Counted from the stretch's first letter, positions 10,607 through 19,412 are shown. The stretch is 64,000 nucleotides of DNA from Anaeromyxobacter dehalogenans 2CP-1 (GCF_000022145.1 NC_011891.1:4384501-4448500); one strand, 5' to 3'. The notes: generated from the letters alone by a model not told the origin. Program-made: numbers and translations.

Positions 10607-10888
10607 ATGCCGCAGATCACGAGGAAGTACCCCGGCAAGAACGCCGGTGAGATCTACGAGAAGGTCGACGAGGTGATGGACCGCCTCGCCCAGAAGCTGT
10701 CGCTCGACTACCAGAAGGACGGCGGCGCGAAGACCGGCAAGGTCTCGAAGATGGGCGTCAGCGGCGCCTACGCGGTGAAGGACGAGGAGGTCGTCATCGA
10801 CCTCAAGTTCCCGATGCTGGTCCCGGGCTCGATGCGCCAGAAGGTGCAGGAGGACATCGAGCGGAAGCTGGACGGGCTGTTCGGCTGA
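10607..10888 (+). CDS. Small protein resembling the polyhydroxyalkanoic acid system family
   Basis: 93 residues. ATG at 10607 is chosen because GGAGGA and AAGG precede it; the longer in-frame version would start inside queC. The pattern is a basic N-terminus, an amphipathic helix (residues about 12-30), a Gly-rich turn and a C-terminal helix ending 'EDIERKLDGLFG'. It matches my memory of the short PHA_gran_rgn family linked to polyhydroxyalkanoate granules. The match is from pattern only, and no PHA synthase or phasin gene is in the window. It lies 31 bases after queC on the same strand. Confidence 0.6.
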   Translation: MPQITRKYPGKNAGEIYEKVDEVMDRLAQKLSLDYQKDGGAKTGKVSKMGVSGAYAVKDEEVVIDLKFPMLVPGSMRQKVQEDIERKLDGLFG

Positions 10889-10961
10889 GCCGGGGCCCTC
10901 CGCGCGCCGGAGGTCCGCGCGTCCTGGGCCGCCCGTCGAAGGACGAGCAGCGCCGCGCGCC

Positions 10962-11270
10962 CTAGTCCAGCGGCACCACGATCGCCCCGGCGCGCTCGTT
11001 CATGCGCTCCACCGCGGCGTAGATCGCCTGCAGGGGCGAATCGCCGGACCCGCTCGCGGACTTGAGCGCGGTCCGGCGCCGCTTCGCGGACGGGCCGGCC
11101 ACGATGCGGGCGCCGGCGCGCCCGTGCAGCGCGTCCGGCCACACCCGGACCTGCATGCCGGCGCGGTAGAGCGCGAGCAGGACACGTCCCATCTCTGCGG
11201 CGACGCGTTCGTCGGCGTAGGTCATCGAGCGTTCCGTGGTGCGATCCCGCCGGGTCCGGCCGCGAGGCAT
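10962..11270 (-). CDS. Hypothetical 102-residue protein
   Basis: I do not recognise this protein. The ATG at 11270 is preferred over the internal ATG at 11225 because GGGAGGA lies about eight bases upstream and a TAGGAT hexamer (11307-11312) lies 36 bases upstream, giving an ordinary leader with a ribosome site. The first 15 residues are Arg-rich. The rest has a helix (ERVAAEMGRVLLALYRAG), then short strands and a C-terminal 'AIVVPLD'. It faces queC and its neighbour tail to tail. No cysteines and no membrane segment are seen. Confidence 0.55.
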   Translation of the reverse strand: MPRGRTRRDRTTERSMTYADERVAAEMGRVLLALYRAGMQVRVWPDALHGRAGARIVAGPSAKRRRTALKSASGSGDSPLQAIYAAVERMNERAGAIVVPLD

Positions 11271-11306
11271 GGCCCCATCCTCCCGGAATCCGGCGTTCGG
11301 CTGCGC

Positions 11307-11312
11307 ATCCTA
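11307..11312 (-). promoter_or_regulatory. Candidate -10 element
   Basis: TAGGAT on the minus strand, 36 bases before the ATG at 11270. Unlike most hexamers in this window it would give a leader long enough for the GGGAGGA ribosome site. Confidence 0.35.
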
Positions 11313-11434
11313 GCGGGGGTGCCTGACAGCGCCAGTTTCCGGCCCCGCCGGTCGGGTGCGGCCGGACCGGCCAGGCCCCAACAGGCCTGTCCCGCCTGGC
11401 GCCCCGGCGGCTTCTCGCCCCCGCGCGGCACGGC

Positions 11435-11440
11435 TACGTT
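11435..11440 (+). promoter_or_regulatory. Candidate -10 element, near-leaderless
   Basis: TACGTT ends eight bases before the ATG at 11449, with no Shine-Dalgarno sequence between. Confidence 0.35.
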
Positions 11441-11448
11441 CAGGGTGC

Positions 11449-11787
11449 ATGATCGCGCGCTGGACGAGCTTCGCCGTGGGGCTGGCGCTCCTGCTCGCGC
11501 CGCTCGTGCTGGGCTACGGCGAGGTCGGGCCCATCCTGCACGACGTGGCGGTGGGGCTGCTCGTCTGCATCGGCACGGTCGCGGCGATCGAGTGGCCGCC
11601 GGCGCGGTACGCGCTCGCGGCGCCGGCCGCGTGGCTGGTGTGGACCGGCCGCGGCGCCACCGAGCCCGCCGCCGGCGTGGCCGAGATGACCGCGGGCGCG
11701 GCGCTGCTGGTGCTCGCGTTCGTGCCCGGCGCCCGCGCGGTGCCGCGGCTCGGGCGCGAGGACCGGCCGGACCACGCGCGCGCCTGA
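11449..11787 (+). CDS. Four-helix membrane protein, SPW-repeat-like
   Basis: 112 residues with four hydrophobic segments (about 5-21, 30-47, 50-66, 75-95). The start 'MIARWTSFAVGLALLLAPLVLGY' and the matching second half resemble the duplicated W..hhhGhhLhhhP unit of SPW-repeat membrane proteins; this is pattern recognition only. ATG at 11449 is chosen because a TACGTT hexamer lies eight bases upstream and residues before it would be Pro/Arg-rich and implausible. Function unknown. Confidence 0.65.
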   Translation: MIARWTSFAVGLALLLAPLVLGYGEVGPILHDVAVGLLVCIGTVAAIEWPPARYALAAPAAWLVWTGRGATEPAAGVAEMTAGAALLVLAFVPGARAVPRLGREDRPDHARA

Positions 11788-11826
11788 GGCCGGGCGCTCC
11801 GCCCCCGCTCCGGATCCCGCATCGCG

Positions 11827-11892
11827 TACAATCCGCCCGTGCCCGCCGCCGCCCCCGTCGCGATCGCCCACGCCGGAGCGCCCGCGCGGTGA
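11827..11892 (+). promoter_or_regulatory. Candidate -10 and 17-codon leader ORF before the methyltransferase
   Basis: TACAAT (11827-11832) is followed after six bases by GTG at 11839. That opens an 18-codon frame (MPAAAPVAIAHAGAPAR, then TGA at 11890-11892). The TGA overlaps the GTG start of the methyltransferase (11889) as GTGA. A leaderless leader peptide coupled to the methyltransferase is one reading; chance in GC-rich sequence is another. Confidence 0.35.
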
Positions 11893-13775
11893 GCCCGCCG
11901 CGCACTCGCCCTCCCGCCGATCCCACGCGGACCGCGCTCGACGCGCTCGCGGCGCTGCCGCCGGCGGATCAGCTCACGGTGGCCGCCGCGCACCTGGGCG
12001 GCGCCCCGCAGGCCGTCCTCGCCGCGCTCGGGCTCCGCGCCGGCTCCGAGCTGGACCCTTCGCCGGAGCGGCTCGACGGCGCGCTGCTCGAGTCGCTCTG
12101 CGCGCGCGCGCTGGCCGGCGCGGACGGCGCGGTGTTCACCCCGCCGGCCGAGGCGCGCGCGCTCGCGGCGCTGGGGCTCGCCCACGCGGCGGCGCGGCGC
12201 GGCGGGCCGGCGCCGGCGGAGGCTGCGGCGGCGCTGCTCGCGGGGCGGGCGCAGCCGGCGCTCTCGCGCGCGCTCGACGGGCTGGCGGTGCTCGACCCGG
12301 CCTGCGGCGGTGGCGCGCTGCTCGCCGCGGCCGAGCGCCTGGCGCGCGGCGTGGGCGCGCGGCTGCGGCTCGCCGGGATCGACCTCGCCCCGCTGGCCGC
12401 CCGGGCCGCGGAGGCACGGCTCGCGCTCCTCGGGGCCCGGGCTGCGATCCGCCGCGGCGACGCGCTCGCCGCCCCGTGGCCCGCCGCCGACCTGGTGCTC
12501 GCGAACCCGCCGTTCCTGCGCCACGAGCGGCTCGCGGCCGCCGCGAAGGCCCGCGCCGCCGCGGCGAGCGGGCTGGGGCGGCAGGCGGACCTCTCCGCGC
12601 ACTTCGCGGCGGTGGCGCTGCGGCACGCGCCCGTCGCGGCGCTGGTGTGGCCGCGGGCGCTCGACGTGTCGCGCTCGTCGGAGCCGCTGCTCGCCGACGC
12701 GCGGGCGCGCGGCGGGTTCGCGGTGCGCCTGCGCTCGCGCGCGGCCGGCAGCTTCGCCGCCTCGGTGGACACCGCGCTGGTGGTGTGGGCGGAGGGCGCC
12801 GCCGAGGCACCGGCCGCCGAGGCCTCGGTGCCGCTCGCCGCGCTCTCCGACGCGGAGCTCTCGGCGCTCGCCCGGGGCGCGGGCGGCCGGCGCGTCCGGC
12901 TGCGCCGCCCGCGGGCGGCGGCCCCGCGTGGCGCCACGACCCTGGGCGCGCTCTGCGAGGTGCGCTTCGGCACGAAGAGCGGGTGCAACGCGTTCTTCCA
13001 CCTCGCCCCGCTCGGCGGCGGCCGCTACGCGTCGCCGCTCGCCGGCGAGGTCCGGCTCGCGCCCGCCGACGTGGTGCCGCTGCTCGCCTCGCTGAAGGAG
13101 GCGCGCGCGCCGGAGCTGGCCGACCCGCAGGGCGTCCTGTTCCGCCCGCCGGCCGCGCCCGGCGCCGCCGCACGCCGCTACCTCGCGCTCGGCGAGGCGG
13201 CCGGGGTGCACCACCGCCCGAGCTGCGCGGGCCGCGCGCCGTGGTGGCGGCTCGCGCCCGGCCGCGGGCCGGCGCCGCTCCTCTACCCGGCCAAGGTGGG
13301 CGCGCGGGCGTTCGCGTTCCTGAACGAGGCGGGGCTGTGGGAGGACAAGAAGTGGCACGCGCTGTTCCCGCGCGCCGGGGCGCCGCCCGCGTGGCAGCTC
13401 GCGCTCCTGCTCGCCGCCACGCCCGTCCGGCTGGCGGTGGACGAGGGCGCGCGCCAGCTCACCGGCGCGCAGGCCATCGCCGACGTGGACTGCCGCGTGC
13501 TCGCCGCCGCGCCGTTCCCGCCGGCGGACGCGTTCCGCGCCGAGGCCGCCGAGCTCGCCGCGCTGCGGGCCGCGCTGGCCCGGGACCCCGTCACCACCGA
13601 CCTGCGTGCCACGCTGGACCGGCCGGCCCAGCGGGCGCTCGACCGGCTGGCCGGGCGCCTCCTCGGCGAGACGGCGGCGGCGGTGGAGCGGCAGCGCGAC
13701 GCGCTCGCGGAGCGGGTGGCGGCTCGCCTCGCGCACGCGGCCGAGGTGCGGCGCCTCCTGCTGCGGGCCGGCTAG
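11889..13775 (+). CDS. Orphan N6-adenine DNA methyltransferase
   Basis: 628 residues from the GTG at 11889. The N-terminal half has the class I methyltransferase core: 'AVFTPP' near 81-86, SAM-binding motif I DPACGGG at 136-142, and catalytic motif IV NPPF at 206-209, typical of N6-adenine methyltransferases of the Eco57I/TaqI type. The C-terminal half (about 350-560), with 'RFGTKSGCNAFFHL' and 'LWEDKKWHALFP', resembles a TaqI-like target-recognition domain. No nuclease or helicase domain is fused, and no restriction gene is adjacent, so it is probably a solitary methyltransferase. Its TAG stop overlaps the opposite-strand stop at 13772 in a shared CTAG. Confidence 0.85.
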   Translation: MSPPRTRPPADPTRTALDALAALPPADQLTVAAAHLGGAPQAVLAALGLRAGSELDPSPERLDGALLESLCARALAGADGAVFTPPAEARALAALGLAHAAARRGGPAPAEAAAALLAGRAQPALSRALDGLAVLDPACGGGALLAAAERLARGVGARLRLAGIDLAPLAARAAEARLALLGARAAIRRGDALAAPWPAADLVLANPPFLRHERLAAAAKARAAAASGLGRQADLSAHFAAVALRHAPVAALVWPRALDVSRSSEPLLADARARGGFAVRLRSRAAGSFAASVDTALVVWAEGAAEAPAAEASVPLAALSDAELSALARGAGGRRVRLRRPRAAAPRGATTLGALCEVRFGTKSGCNAFFHLAPLGGGRYASPLAGEVRLAPADVVPLLASLKEARAPELADPQGVLFRPPAAPGAAARRYLALGEAAGVHHRPSCAGRAPWWRLAPGRGPAPLLYPAKVGARAFAFLNEAGLWEDKKWHALFPRAGAPPAWQLALLLAATPVRLAVDEGARQLTGAQAIADVDCRVLAAAPFPPADAFRAEAAELAALRAALARDPVTTDLRATLDRPAQRALDRLAGRLLGETAAAVERQRDALAERVAARLAHAAEVRRLLLRAG

Positions 13776-14392
13776 TCTCGAGGCGGCTCGCGCGCCGGAT
13801 CGGAAGCGTCGAGATCCGGCAGGACGTCCCCAGCGCGCCGCGGGAGGGTCGCGACGTAGGTCGTGCCGGCGCGCGTCCGGATGCGCGCGAGCTCCCCGCG
13901 ATGCTGCAGCATGATCTTGCGCGCGGCCGCGACCCGGAGCGTACCGACCGCGTCGTCGGCGCCGTCGGGTCGCACGCCGCGCTCGAAGAACGTCACGAGC
14001 GTGTCGCCCCGGTCGAGCGGGCGCGCGAACTGGACGCGCACCACCACGACGTCGTCGTGCTCCCGCCAGCGCAGCGACACCCGTTCCTCCGCCCGGGTCC
14101 GCTTCAGCGCGTCCTCGAGCAGGATCGTCACCGCGTACGCGATCCGGCGCGGATCCCACTCCCCCGTCCCGTCGCGCTCGGCGTCCGGCGCGTACTCGAC
14201 CGCGCGATCCGGGAACCTCGCCGCGACGTCGTCGAGCGCGCTCTGGCAGAGCTCGGAGAGCGTGGTCGGCTGGAGGTCGAGCGGGAACTCCTCGTGCTCG
14301 GTCCCACGGTTCGGGTTCCGGTCGGCGGCCGGGGCCTGGCGGCCGAGGAGCAGCTCGCTCCCCCGGTCCATCGCGCTGGTCTCGATCGTCAT
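13772..14392 (-). CDS. Degenerate histidine-kinase-type ATPase domain protein
   Basis: 206 residues from the ATG at 14392 (GGAG upstream). The region after residue 45 reads like a GHKL (HATPase_c) domain: an N-box-like helix 'RRIAYAVTILLEDALKRT', a strand pair 'VSLRWREHDDVVVVRVQF', and an end 'RTRAGTTYVATLPR' as in kinase domains. The DxGxG and GxGxG ATP-lid boxes are not evident, there is no phospho-accepting His domain, and there is no membrane segment. It may be an inactive ATPase or a regulatory relative. It meets the methyltransferase gene tail to tail. Confidence 0.6.
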   Translation of the reverse strand: MTIETSAMDRGSELLLGRQAPAADRNPNRGTEHEEFPLDLQPTTLSELCQSALDDVAARFPDRAVEYAPDAERDGTGEWDPRRIAYAVTILLEDALKRTRAEERVSLRWREHDDVVVVRVQFARPLDRGDTLVTFFERGVRPDGADDAVGTLRVAAARKIMLQHRGELARIRTRAGTTYVATLPRRAGDVLPDLDASDPAREPPRD

Positions 14393-14645
14393 GTCGTGCT
14401 CCGGAGCTGGGGCCCGCACCGCGGACCTCGTTCGTGTAGGGAAAGGCCGGGCGACGTGAGGAAATTCCGGCCGCCCTTTCGGATGGTGGGCAGCGTCGAG
14501 CACGCGGGCCGCGCGGCCACTGCGGGCCCGATCGCGAGCACGGCGCGGGGGGTGCCGTCCGGCACGGCGCTCGCTCCCACGCTCGCCGGCGCCCGCCTGC
14601 ACGATCCGCCGCGCGCGCCCATGTTTCGCGCGCGAAGGAGCGCAC

Positions 14646-15770
14646 ATGGCGCGCGAGCGGCGAAGGGAGCGCGGGCGGCGCACGGTCGGGTACGCGGTGG
14701 TCGGCCTCGGGCACATCGCGCAGGCGGCGGTGCTGCCGGCCTTCGAGCACGCGCGGGGCACCTCGCGCCTCGCGGCGCTCGTCTCCGGCGACGCGACCAA
14801 GCGGAAGGCGATCGGCAAGCGCCACGGCGTGCCGACGTTCGGGTACGAGGACCTCGACGACGTGTTCGCCCGCGAGGACGTGGACGCCGTCTACATCGCG
14901 CTGCCGAACACCGAGCACGCCGCCTGCGCCGTTCGCGCCGCGCGCGCGGGCGTGCACGTCCTCACCGAGAAGCCGATGGCGACCTCCGAGGAGGACTGCC
15001 GCGCGATGATCGCCGCCGCCGAGGAGGGCGGCGTGAAGCTGATGGTGGCGTACCGTCTCCACTTCGATCCGGCCACGCTCGAGACGGTCGAGCTGGTGCG
15101 GGCCGGGAAGCTCGGCGAGCCGCGCTTCTTCTCGTCCGACTTCTCCTACCAGGTGGAGCCGGGCAACATCCGCACCGACGCGCGCCTGGGCGGAGGCGCG
15201 ATCTGGGACCTCGGCCCGTACTGCGTGAACGCCGCGCGCTACCTGTTCGGCGCGGAGCCGATCGAGGTCTTCGCGATGGAGGCGCTCGCCCGCGACCGGC
15301 GCTTCCACGGCGTGCCCGAGGCCTGGTCGGTCACGCTGCGCTTCCCCGACGAACGGCTGGCGACGCTGACGTGCAGCTTCGGCGCCGCCCCCGTGGACAC
15401 CTGCCGCCTGGTCGGCACGAAGGGCGACGTGCGCCTCGAGCCGGCGTTCGAGTACGTCGGGAGCCTCGTCCGCCACCTCACCATCGACGAGCGCACCAGG
15501 ACGAAGAAGTACCCGCCGTCCGACCAGTTCGCGCCGGAGCTGGTCCATTTCTCGCGCTGCGTCCTCGAGGACCGCGAGCCCGAGCCGGACGGCTGGGAGG
15601 GGCTCGCCGACGTGCGGATCATCGAGGCCGCGCTCCGCTCCGCGCGGGAGCGCCAGCCGGTGCGGCTCGAGCCGATCGAGCGCCGCCGCCGGCCGCGGGC
15701 GGAGCAGGCCATGCACCGCCCGCCGGTGGCGAAGGCCGGCGTCGTGCACGCGCAGGCGCCGTCGCAGTGA
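14646..15770 (+). CDS. Gfo/Idh/MocA family NAD(P)-dependent oxidoreductase
   Basis: 374 residues. The Rossmann domain begins 'YAVVGLGHIAQAAVLPAF' (residues about 14-31), the family form of GxGxxG. 'TEKPMA' near residue 110 is the family's conserved EKP motif, and the dimerisation domain follows. Members oxidise sugars or related polyols; glucose-fructose oxidoreductase-like proteins are closest in feel. ATG at 14646 has GAAGGAG upstream. No sugar-pathway genes are adjacent, so the substrate cannot be inferred. The last 40 residues are Arg/Pro-rich and probably disordered. Confidence 0.9.
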   Translation: MARERRRERGRRTVGYAVVGLGHIAQAAVLPAFEHARGTSRLAALVSGDATKRKAIGKRHGVPTFGYEDLDDVFAREDVDAVYIALPNTEHAACAVRAARAGVHVLTEKPMATSEEDCRAMIAAAEEGGVKLMVAYRLHFDPATLETVELVRAGKLGEPRFFSSDFSYQVEPGNIRTDARLGGGAIWDLGPYCVNAARYLFGAEPIEVFAMEALARDRRFHGVPEAWSVTLRFPDERLATLTCSFGAAPVDTCRLVGTKGDVRLEPAFEYVGSLVRHLTIDERTRTKKYPPSDQFAPELVHFSRCVLEDREPEPDGWEGLADVRIIEAALRSARERQPVRLEPIERRRRPRAEQAMHRPPVAKAGVVHAQAPSQ

Positions 15771-15839
15771 GGGCGTCGCCGGGGCGAGCTCGACCAGGCC
15801 ACCCGCCCGCCATCTCGCGGGCGAGCGGCGTCCAGCGCC

Positions 15840-16322
15840 TCAGCCCCGCGGCGGCTCGCCCGCCTGGCAGTCCGGGCACGTCCCCACCAGCTCGTGGTGG
15901 TGCGCCTCCAGCCGGAACCCGTACCTCGAGGCCACCTCGCGCTGCAGGATCTCGAACGCCTCGAACTCGAACTCGACCACCCTCCCGCAGCGGGAGCAGA
16001 CCAGGTGGTCGTGGTGGTGCCGCCCGAAGGTGGTCTCGTAGCTGCGGGCGTCGCCGGCCACGATGGCCGGCTCGAGGATGCCCGCCTCGGCGAGCAGCGG
16101 CAGGGTCCGGTACACGGTCGCCTTGGACCCGCGGATCCCGCGCTGCTTGAGGTCGGCGATGAGCTCGTCGATGGGATAGTGCCCCTGGCGCGCCAGGGCG
16201 GCCTCGACGATGGCGGCGCGGGCCTCGGTGAGGCGGAGGTCCCGCTGGTGCAGGAACCGCTCGAAGCGCTCCAGCGCCTCGCGCGTGCGACCGTCCACGC
16301 CTTCCGCGCGTCCCTCGCTCAC
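15840..16322 (-). CDS. Fur-family metal- or peroxide-responsive repressor
   Basis: 160 residues. An N-terminal winged helix covers about 20-95, including 'SKATVYRTLPLLAEAGIL'. The metal-binding region has HHHDH at 102-106, then C109-x2-C112 and C149-x2-C152, the structural zinc site of Fur/PerR/Zur proteins. The start is a GTG at 16322, since the nearby ATGs are out of frame or stop at once; TAGGTA lies seven bases upstream. The metal or signal cannot be assigned from sequence alone. It is divergent from dacB with 121 bases between. Confidence 0.92.
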   Translation of the reverse strand: MSEGRAEGVDGRTREALERFERFLHQRDLRLTEARAAIVEAALARQGHYPIDELIADLKQRGIRGSKATVYRTLPLLAEAGILEPAIVAGDARSYETTFGRHHHDHLVCSRCGRVVEFEFEAFEILQREVASRYGFRLEAHHHELVGTCPDCQAGEPPRG

Positions 16323-16443
16323 ATCGCCATACCTAGCGAGCGGGGGACCCTCCCGTCAACGCGGCCCCGAAATACCCCCCGCCCGCCCGGGCGTTCACCT
16401 GGGCGCGCGCTCGCCTGCGCGTCCACCGCCCGCCCATCCGATA

Positions 16444-18675
16444 ATGCAGCCCACCGTGCCCTCCTCCTCCCGTCCCCTCTTCCCGCCCGCCCTGCTCGCC
16501 GCGGCGCTCGCCGCCGCCGTCGTCCCCGCCGCCGCGCTCGCCGCGCCTCCGCCCCCGGTGCCCACCGCCGACGCGCCGTCCCGCGAGGCCGCCCGCGCGC
16601 TCACCGCGATCGTGGACGGCTCGCCGCTCGCCGGCGCGCGGGTCGGGATCCTCGTCTCGGCAATCGACACGGGCGAGGTGGTCTACGCGCGCGACCCCGA
16701 CGTCCTGCTCAACCCGGCGTCCAACGTGAAGCTGGTGACGAGCGCCGCCGCGCTGGCGCGGCTCGGGCCCGAGTACCGATTCGCGACCGAGGTCCTGGCC
16801 GAGCCGAAGGGTGGCGCGGCGCGGGCGCTCTACGTGCGGGGCAAGGGCGATCCCTCGATCGTGACCGAGCGGCTCTGGGCCATGGCGGGCGACCTCCAGC
16901 ACCTCGGCGTGAAGCGCGTCGGCGAGCTGGTGGTGGACGAGGGCTTCTTCGACGGCGAGCGGACCGGGCCCGGCTACGACCAGGAGGAGGGCGATCGCGC
17001 GTACCTCGCGCCCGCCGGCGCGCTGTCGCTCAACTTCAACGCGGTGGCGGTGCACGTCGGACCGGGCGACCGGCGCGGCGCGCGCGGCCGGGTGGAGCTC
17101 GAGCCCGCCAGCGACTACCTCGAGATCGAGAACCGCACCACCACCGTGCGCGCGGGCTCGCCGCGGCGAGTGATCATCGAGTCGGTCGCGCGCGGCGGCA
17201 AGCAGCGGATCGTGGTGAAGGGGCGCGTGCCGCTCGGCAGCCGGGTGCAGCCGCAGTGGCGCCGCATCGAGGACCCGGCGCTCTACCTCGGCCACACGCT
17301 GGCGCGGCTGCTCGAGCTGCGCGGGGTGAAGGTTGGGAAGGTGCGCGCCGGCGCGACGCCCGAGGGCGCGCGGCTGGTGCTCGTGGCGCAGTCGGACCCG
17401 CTCGGCGAGCTCGTGCGCCGGCTCAACAAGACCTCGAACAACTTCGTGGCCGAGCAGCTCCTGAAGACGCTCGGCGCCGAGGTGAAGGGCGCGCCCGGGA
17501 CCTGGCCGAAGGGCGTGCAGGTGGTGGAGGAGTTCCTGGCCGAGGCCGGCGTGCCGCGCGGCACGTACGTCATGAAGAACGGCTCGGGCCTGAACGACAC
17601 GAACCGCTTCAGCGCCCGGCAGCTCGTGACGCTGCTCCGCGCCATGTACGCGCGGTTCCCGCTCCAGCCCGAGTACCTCTCCTCGCTGCCGGTGGCCGGC
17701 CGCGACGGCACCATCCGCTGGCGGATGGAGGGCACCGAGGCCGCCGGCCGGCTCCGCGCCAAGACCGGCACGCTCGAGAACGTCACCAGCCTCTCCGGCT
17801 ACGTGGAGGACGGCGCGCACCGGACGCTCGCGTTCGCGGTGCTGGTGAACGACTACCCGGGCCGCTCCGCCGGCGTGCGCCGCGCCGTCGACGCGCTCGG
17901 CGCCGCGCTGGCCGCGAGCGGCGGCCCGCCGGCGGGCCTCGCGGCGGCGGTGGCGCAGGGCAAGGAGCCGGGGCCGGCGGCCGTCGTGCCGGTCGCCGCG
18001 ACGCTGGACCTCGCGCGCTCGGCGCAGCCGTACTACGCGCTCGCCCGCACCGGCGACCCGCGCAACGAGCCGTTCCTGCGCGGCGCGCTGCGGGCCGAGA
18101 GCGACCCCGCGCTCCGGCTCGCCATCGCCGAGGCGGTGTACCTGTCCGACCCCGAGGGCGAGGCGGCGCGGCGGAGCTTCCTCGACCAGGTCACCCCCGA
18201 CGCGCGCGTCCTCGGGCGGCTCTGGTCGGCCCTGGGGACCGAGGAGCCGCCGCCGGTCGTCCCCTCCCTCGCCGAGCTCGCCGGCGAGGGCGTGCCGGAG
18301 GCGCTCGCGAAGCTGGTCGAGCTCGCGCCCGCCGCCGCGCTCGACGGTGCGCTCGCGGCCCGCCTCGCCGAGGCGCTCGCCGGCGTGGCCGCGTCCGCGC
18401 CCGACGAGCTCGTCCAGGCGCTCCGGGCCGCGCGGGCGTCCGACGCGGACGCCGCCGTCGGCGCGCTCGGCGCCGGGCTGGCGCGCAGCGACGAGCGCGA
18501 GCACCCCTTCCCGCCCGCGCTCGCCGCGCTCGCCGGCCGGCAGGACGAGCTCGGGGCCTACGCCCGCACGCTAGGCCCACGGCTCGAGGAGGCCCGCCAC
18601 GCCGCCGAGGCGGTCCGCGCCGCGCCGGCGCTCGTGCCCGTCGGCGGGACGGTCGTGCCGGCCTCCGGGCGGTAG
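16444..18675 (+). CDS. dacB: D-alanyl-D-alanine carboxypeptidase/endopeptidase (PBP4, family S13) with long C-terminal extension
   Basis: 743 residues. A signal peptide spans about residues 1-34 (ends AALAA). Active-site motifs are in family order: SxxK at 93-96 (S-N-V-K), SxN at 331-333 (S-N-N), KTG at 440-442. It should act in the periplasm, trimming peptidoglycan stem peptides and cutting cross-links. Family members are usually about 450-500 residues; here about 250 Ala/Leu-rich residues follow the catalytic region and look like helical (HEAT/TPR-like) repeats. ATG at 16444 is chosen because it places the signal peptide at the N-terminus. Confidence 0.92.
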   Translation: MQPTVPSSSRPLFPPALLAAALAAAVVPAAALAAPPPPVPTADAPSREAARALTAIVDGSPLAGARVGILVSAIDTGEVVYARDPDVLLNPASNVKLVTSAAALARLGPEYRFATEVLAEPKGGAARALYVRGKGDPSIVTERLWAMAGDLQHLGVKRVGELVVDEGFFDGERTGPGYDQEEGDRAYLAPAGALSLNFNAVAVHVGPGDRRGARGRVELEPASDYLEIENRTTTVRAGSPRRVIIESVARGGKQRIVVKGRVPLGSRVQPQWRRIEDPALYLGHTLARLLELRGVKVGKVRAGATPEGARLVLVAQSDPLGELVRRLNKTSNNFVAEQLLKTLGAEVKGAPGTWPKGVQVVEEFLAEAGVPRGTYVMKNGSGLNDTNRFSARQLVTLLRAMYARFPLQPEYLSSLPVAGRDGTIRWRMEGTEAAGRLRAKTGTLENVTSLSGYVEDGAHRTLAFAVLVNDYPGRSAGVRRAVDALGAALAASGGPPAGLAAAVAQGKEPGPAAVVPVAATLDLARSAQPYYALARTGDPRNEPFLRGALRAESDPALRLAIAEAVYLSDPEGEAARRSFLDQVTPDARVLGRLWSALGTEEPPPVVPSLAELAGEGVPEALAKLVELAPAAALDGALAARLAEALAGVAASAPDELVQALRAARASDADAAVGALGAGLARSDEREHPFPPALAALAGRQDELGAYARTLGPRLEEARHAAEAVRAAPALVPVGGTVVPASGR

Positions 18676-18713
18676 GCCGGGGCCCCGGCGTCGCCGATGT
18701 CAGGGGGGGCGGC

Positions 18714-18755
18714 TAGGCTCCAGCCTTCACTCACGACGCCTGCGTCCAGCGCAGG
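18714..18755 (+). promoter_or_regulatory. ssb leader: -10-like hexamer and hairpin
   Basis: TAGGCT at 18714-18719 could be a -10. Within the following leader, CCTGCG-tccag-CGCAGG (18739-18755) forms a perfect 6-bp hairpin ending 22 bases before the ssb ATG. GGGGAG lies between hairpin and start. Confidence 0.35.
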
Positions 18756-18777
18756 CCACGCAGGGGAGAGCGACGCC

Positions 18778-19263
18778 ATGGTGAACAGGGTCATCCTCGT
18801 CGGGAACCTCGGGAAGGATCCGGAGGTCCGGTACACGTCCGGCGGCCAGGCGGTCGCGAACCTCCGCATCGCCACCTCCCGCTCCTGGACCGACAAGCAG
18901 TCCGGGCAGCGCAAGGAGGAGACGGAGTGGCACGACGTCGAGGTCTGGGGGAAGCAGGCCGAGCAGTGCGGTGAGTACCTGGCGAAGGGCCGCCAGGTCT
19001 ACGTCGAGGGCCGGCTCAAGACCGACAAGTGGCAGGACAAGCAGTCCGGCCAGGAGCGCTCGAAGGTGAAGGTGGTCGCCGAGACCGTCCGGTTCCTCGG
19101 CGGTGGCGGCGGCGCCGGCCGCGGCGCCGGCGGCCCCGGCCGCCAGCACGGCCCCGACGACGCCCCTCCGGGCGGCTTCGAGGAGCCGGATTCCGGCCCT
19201 GGCCCCGGCTTCGGCTCGGGGGGCGGCGCGGGCGGCGGTGGGCCGGACGACATTCCGTTCTAG
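18778..19263 (+). CDS. ssb: Single-stranded DNA-binding protein
   Basis: 161 residues. The OB-fold domain (1-112) starts '[20 protein letters not shown]' and contains the usual '[14 protein letters not shown]' core. A Gly/Pro-rich linker follows, then the acidic tip DDIPF, which recruits replication and repair partners. It coats single-stranded DNA. The ATG has a good ribosome site (GGGGAG) and a leader with a hairpin, so unlike many genes here it is not leaderless. It is a single gene with no replication neighbour. Confidence 0.97.
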   Translation: MVNRVILVGNLGKDPEVRYTSGGQAVANLRIATSRSWTDKQSGQRKEETEWHDVEVWGKQAEQCGEYLAKGRQVYVEGRLKTDKWQDKQSGQERSKVKVVAETVRFLGGGGGAGRGAGGPGRQHGPDDAPPGGFEEPDSGPGPGFGSGGGAGGGGPDDIPF

Positions 19264-19412
19264 CCGGCGCGCATCGCGGGCAGCATCGACGGCGCGGGCC
19301 ACTGGCCTCCGCCGTCTTCCTTTCGAGGCCATGGCGCCCCGCGGGCCCGGAGGTGCGCGCGTGTCGGCGCGGCGCGCATTTCTGGTGTTCGCTCTCCGTG
19401 CGATAAGGCTGC

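Noticed and set aside
14393-14645. Small gene in the 253-base gap
   Set aside because: Frames here lack start context and have random composition; nothing supported.
11514-15749. 1,411-residue minus-strand open frame
   Set aside because: It is antisense to the methyltransferase and Gfo/Idh genes and has the His/Arg/Ala-rich composition of a shadow frame.
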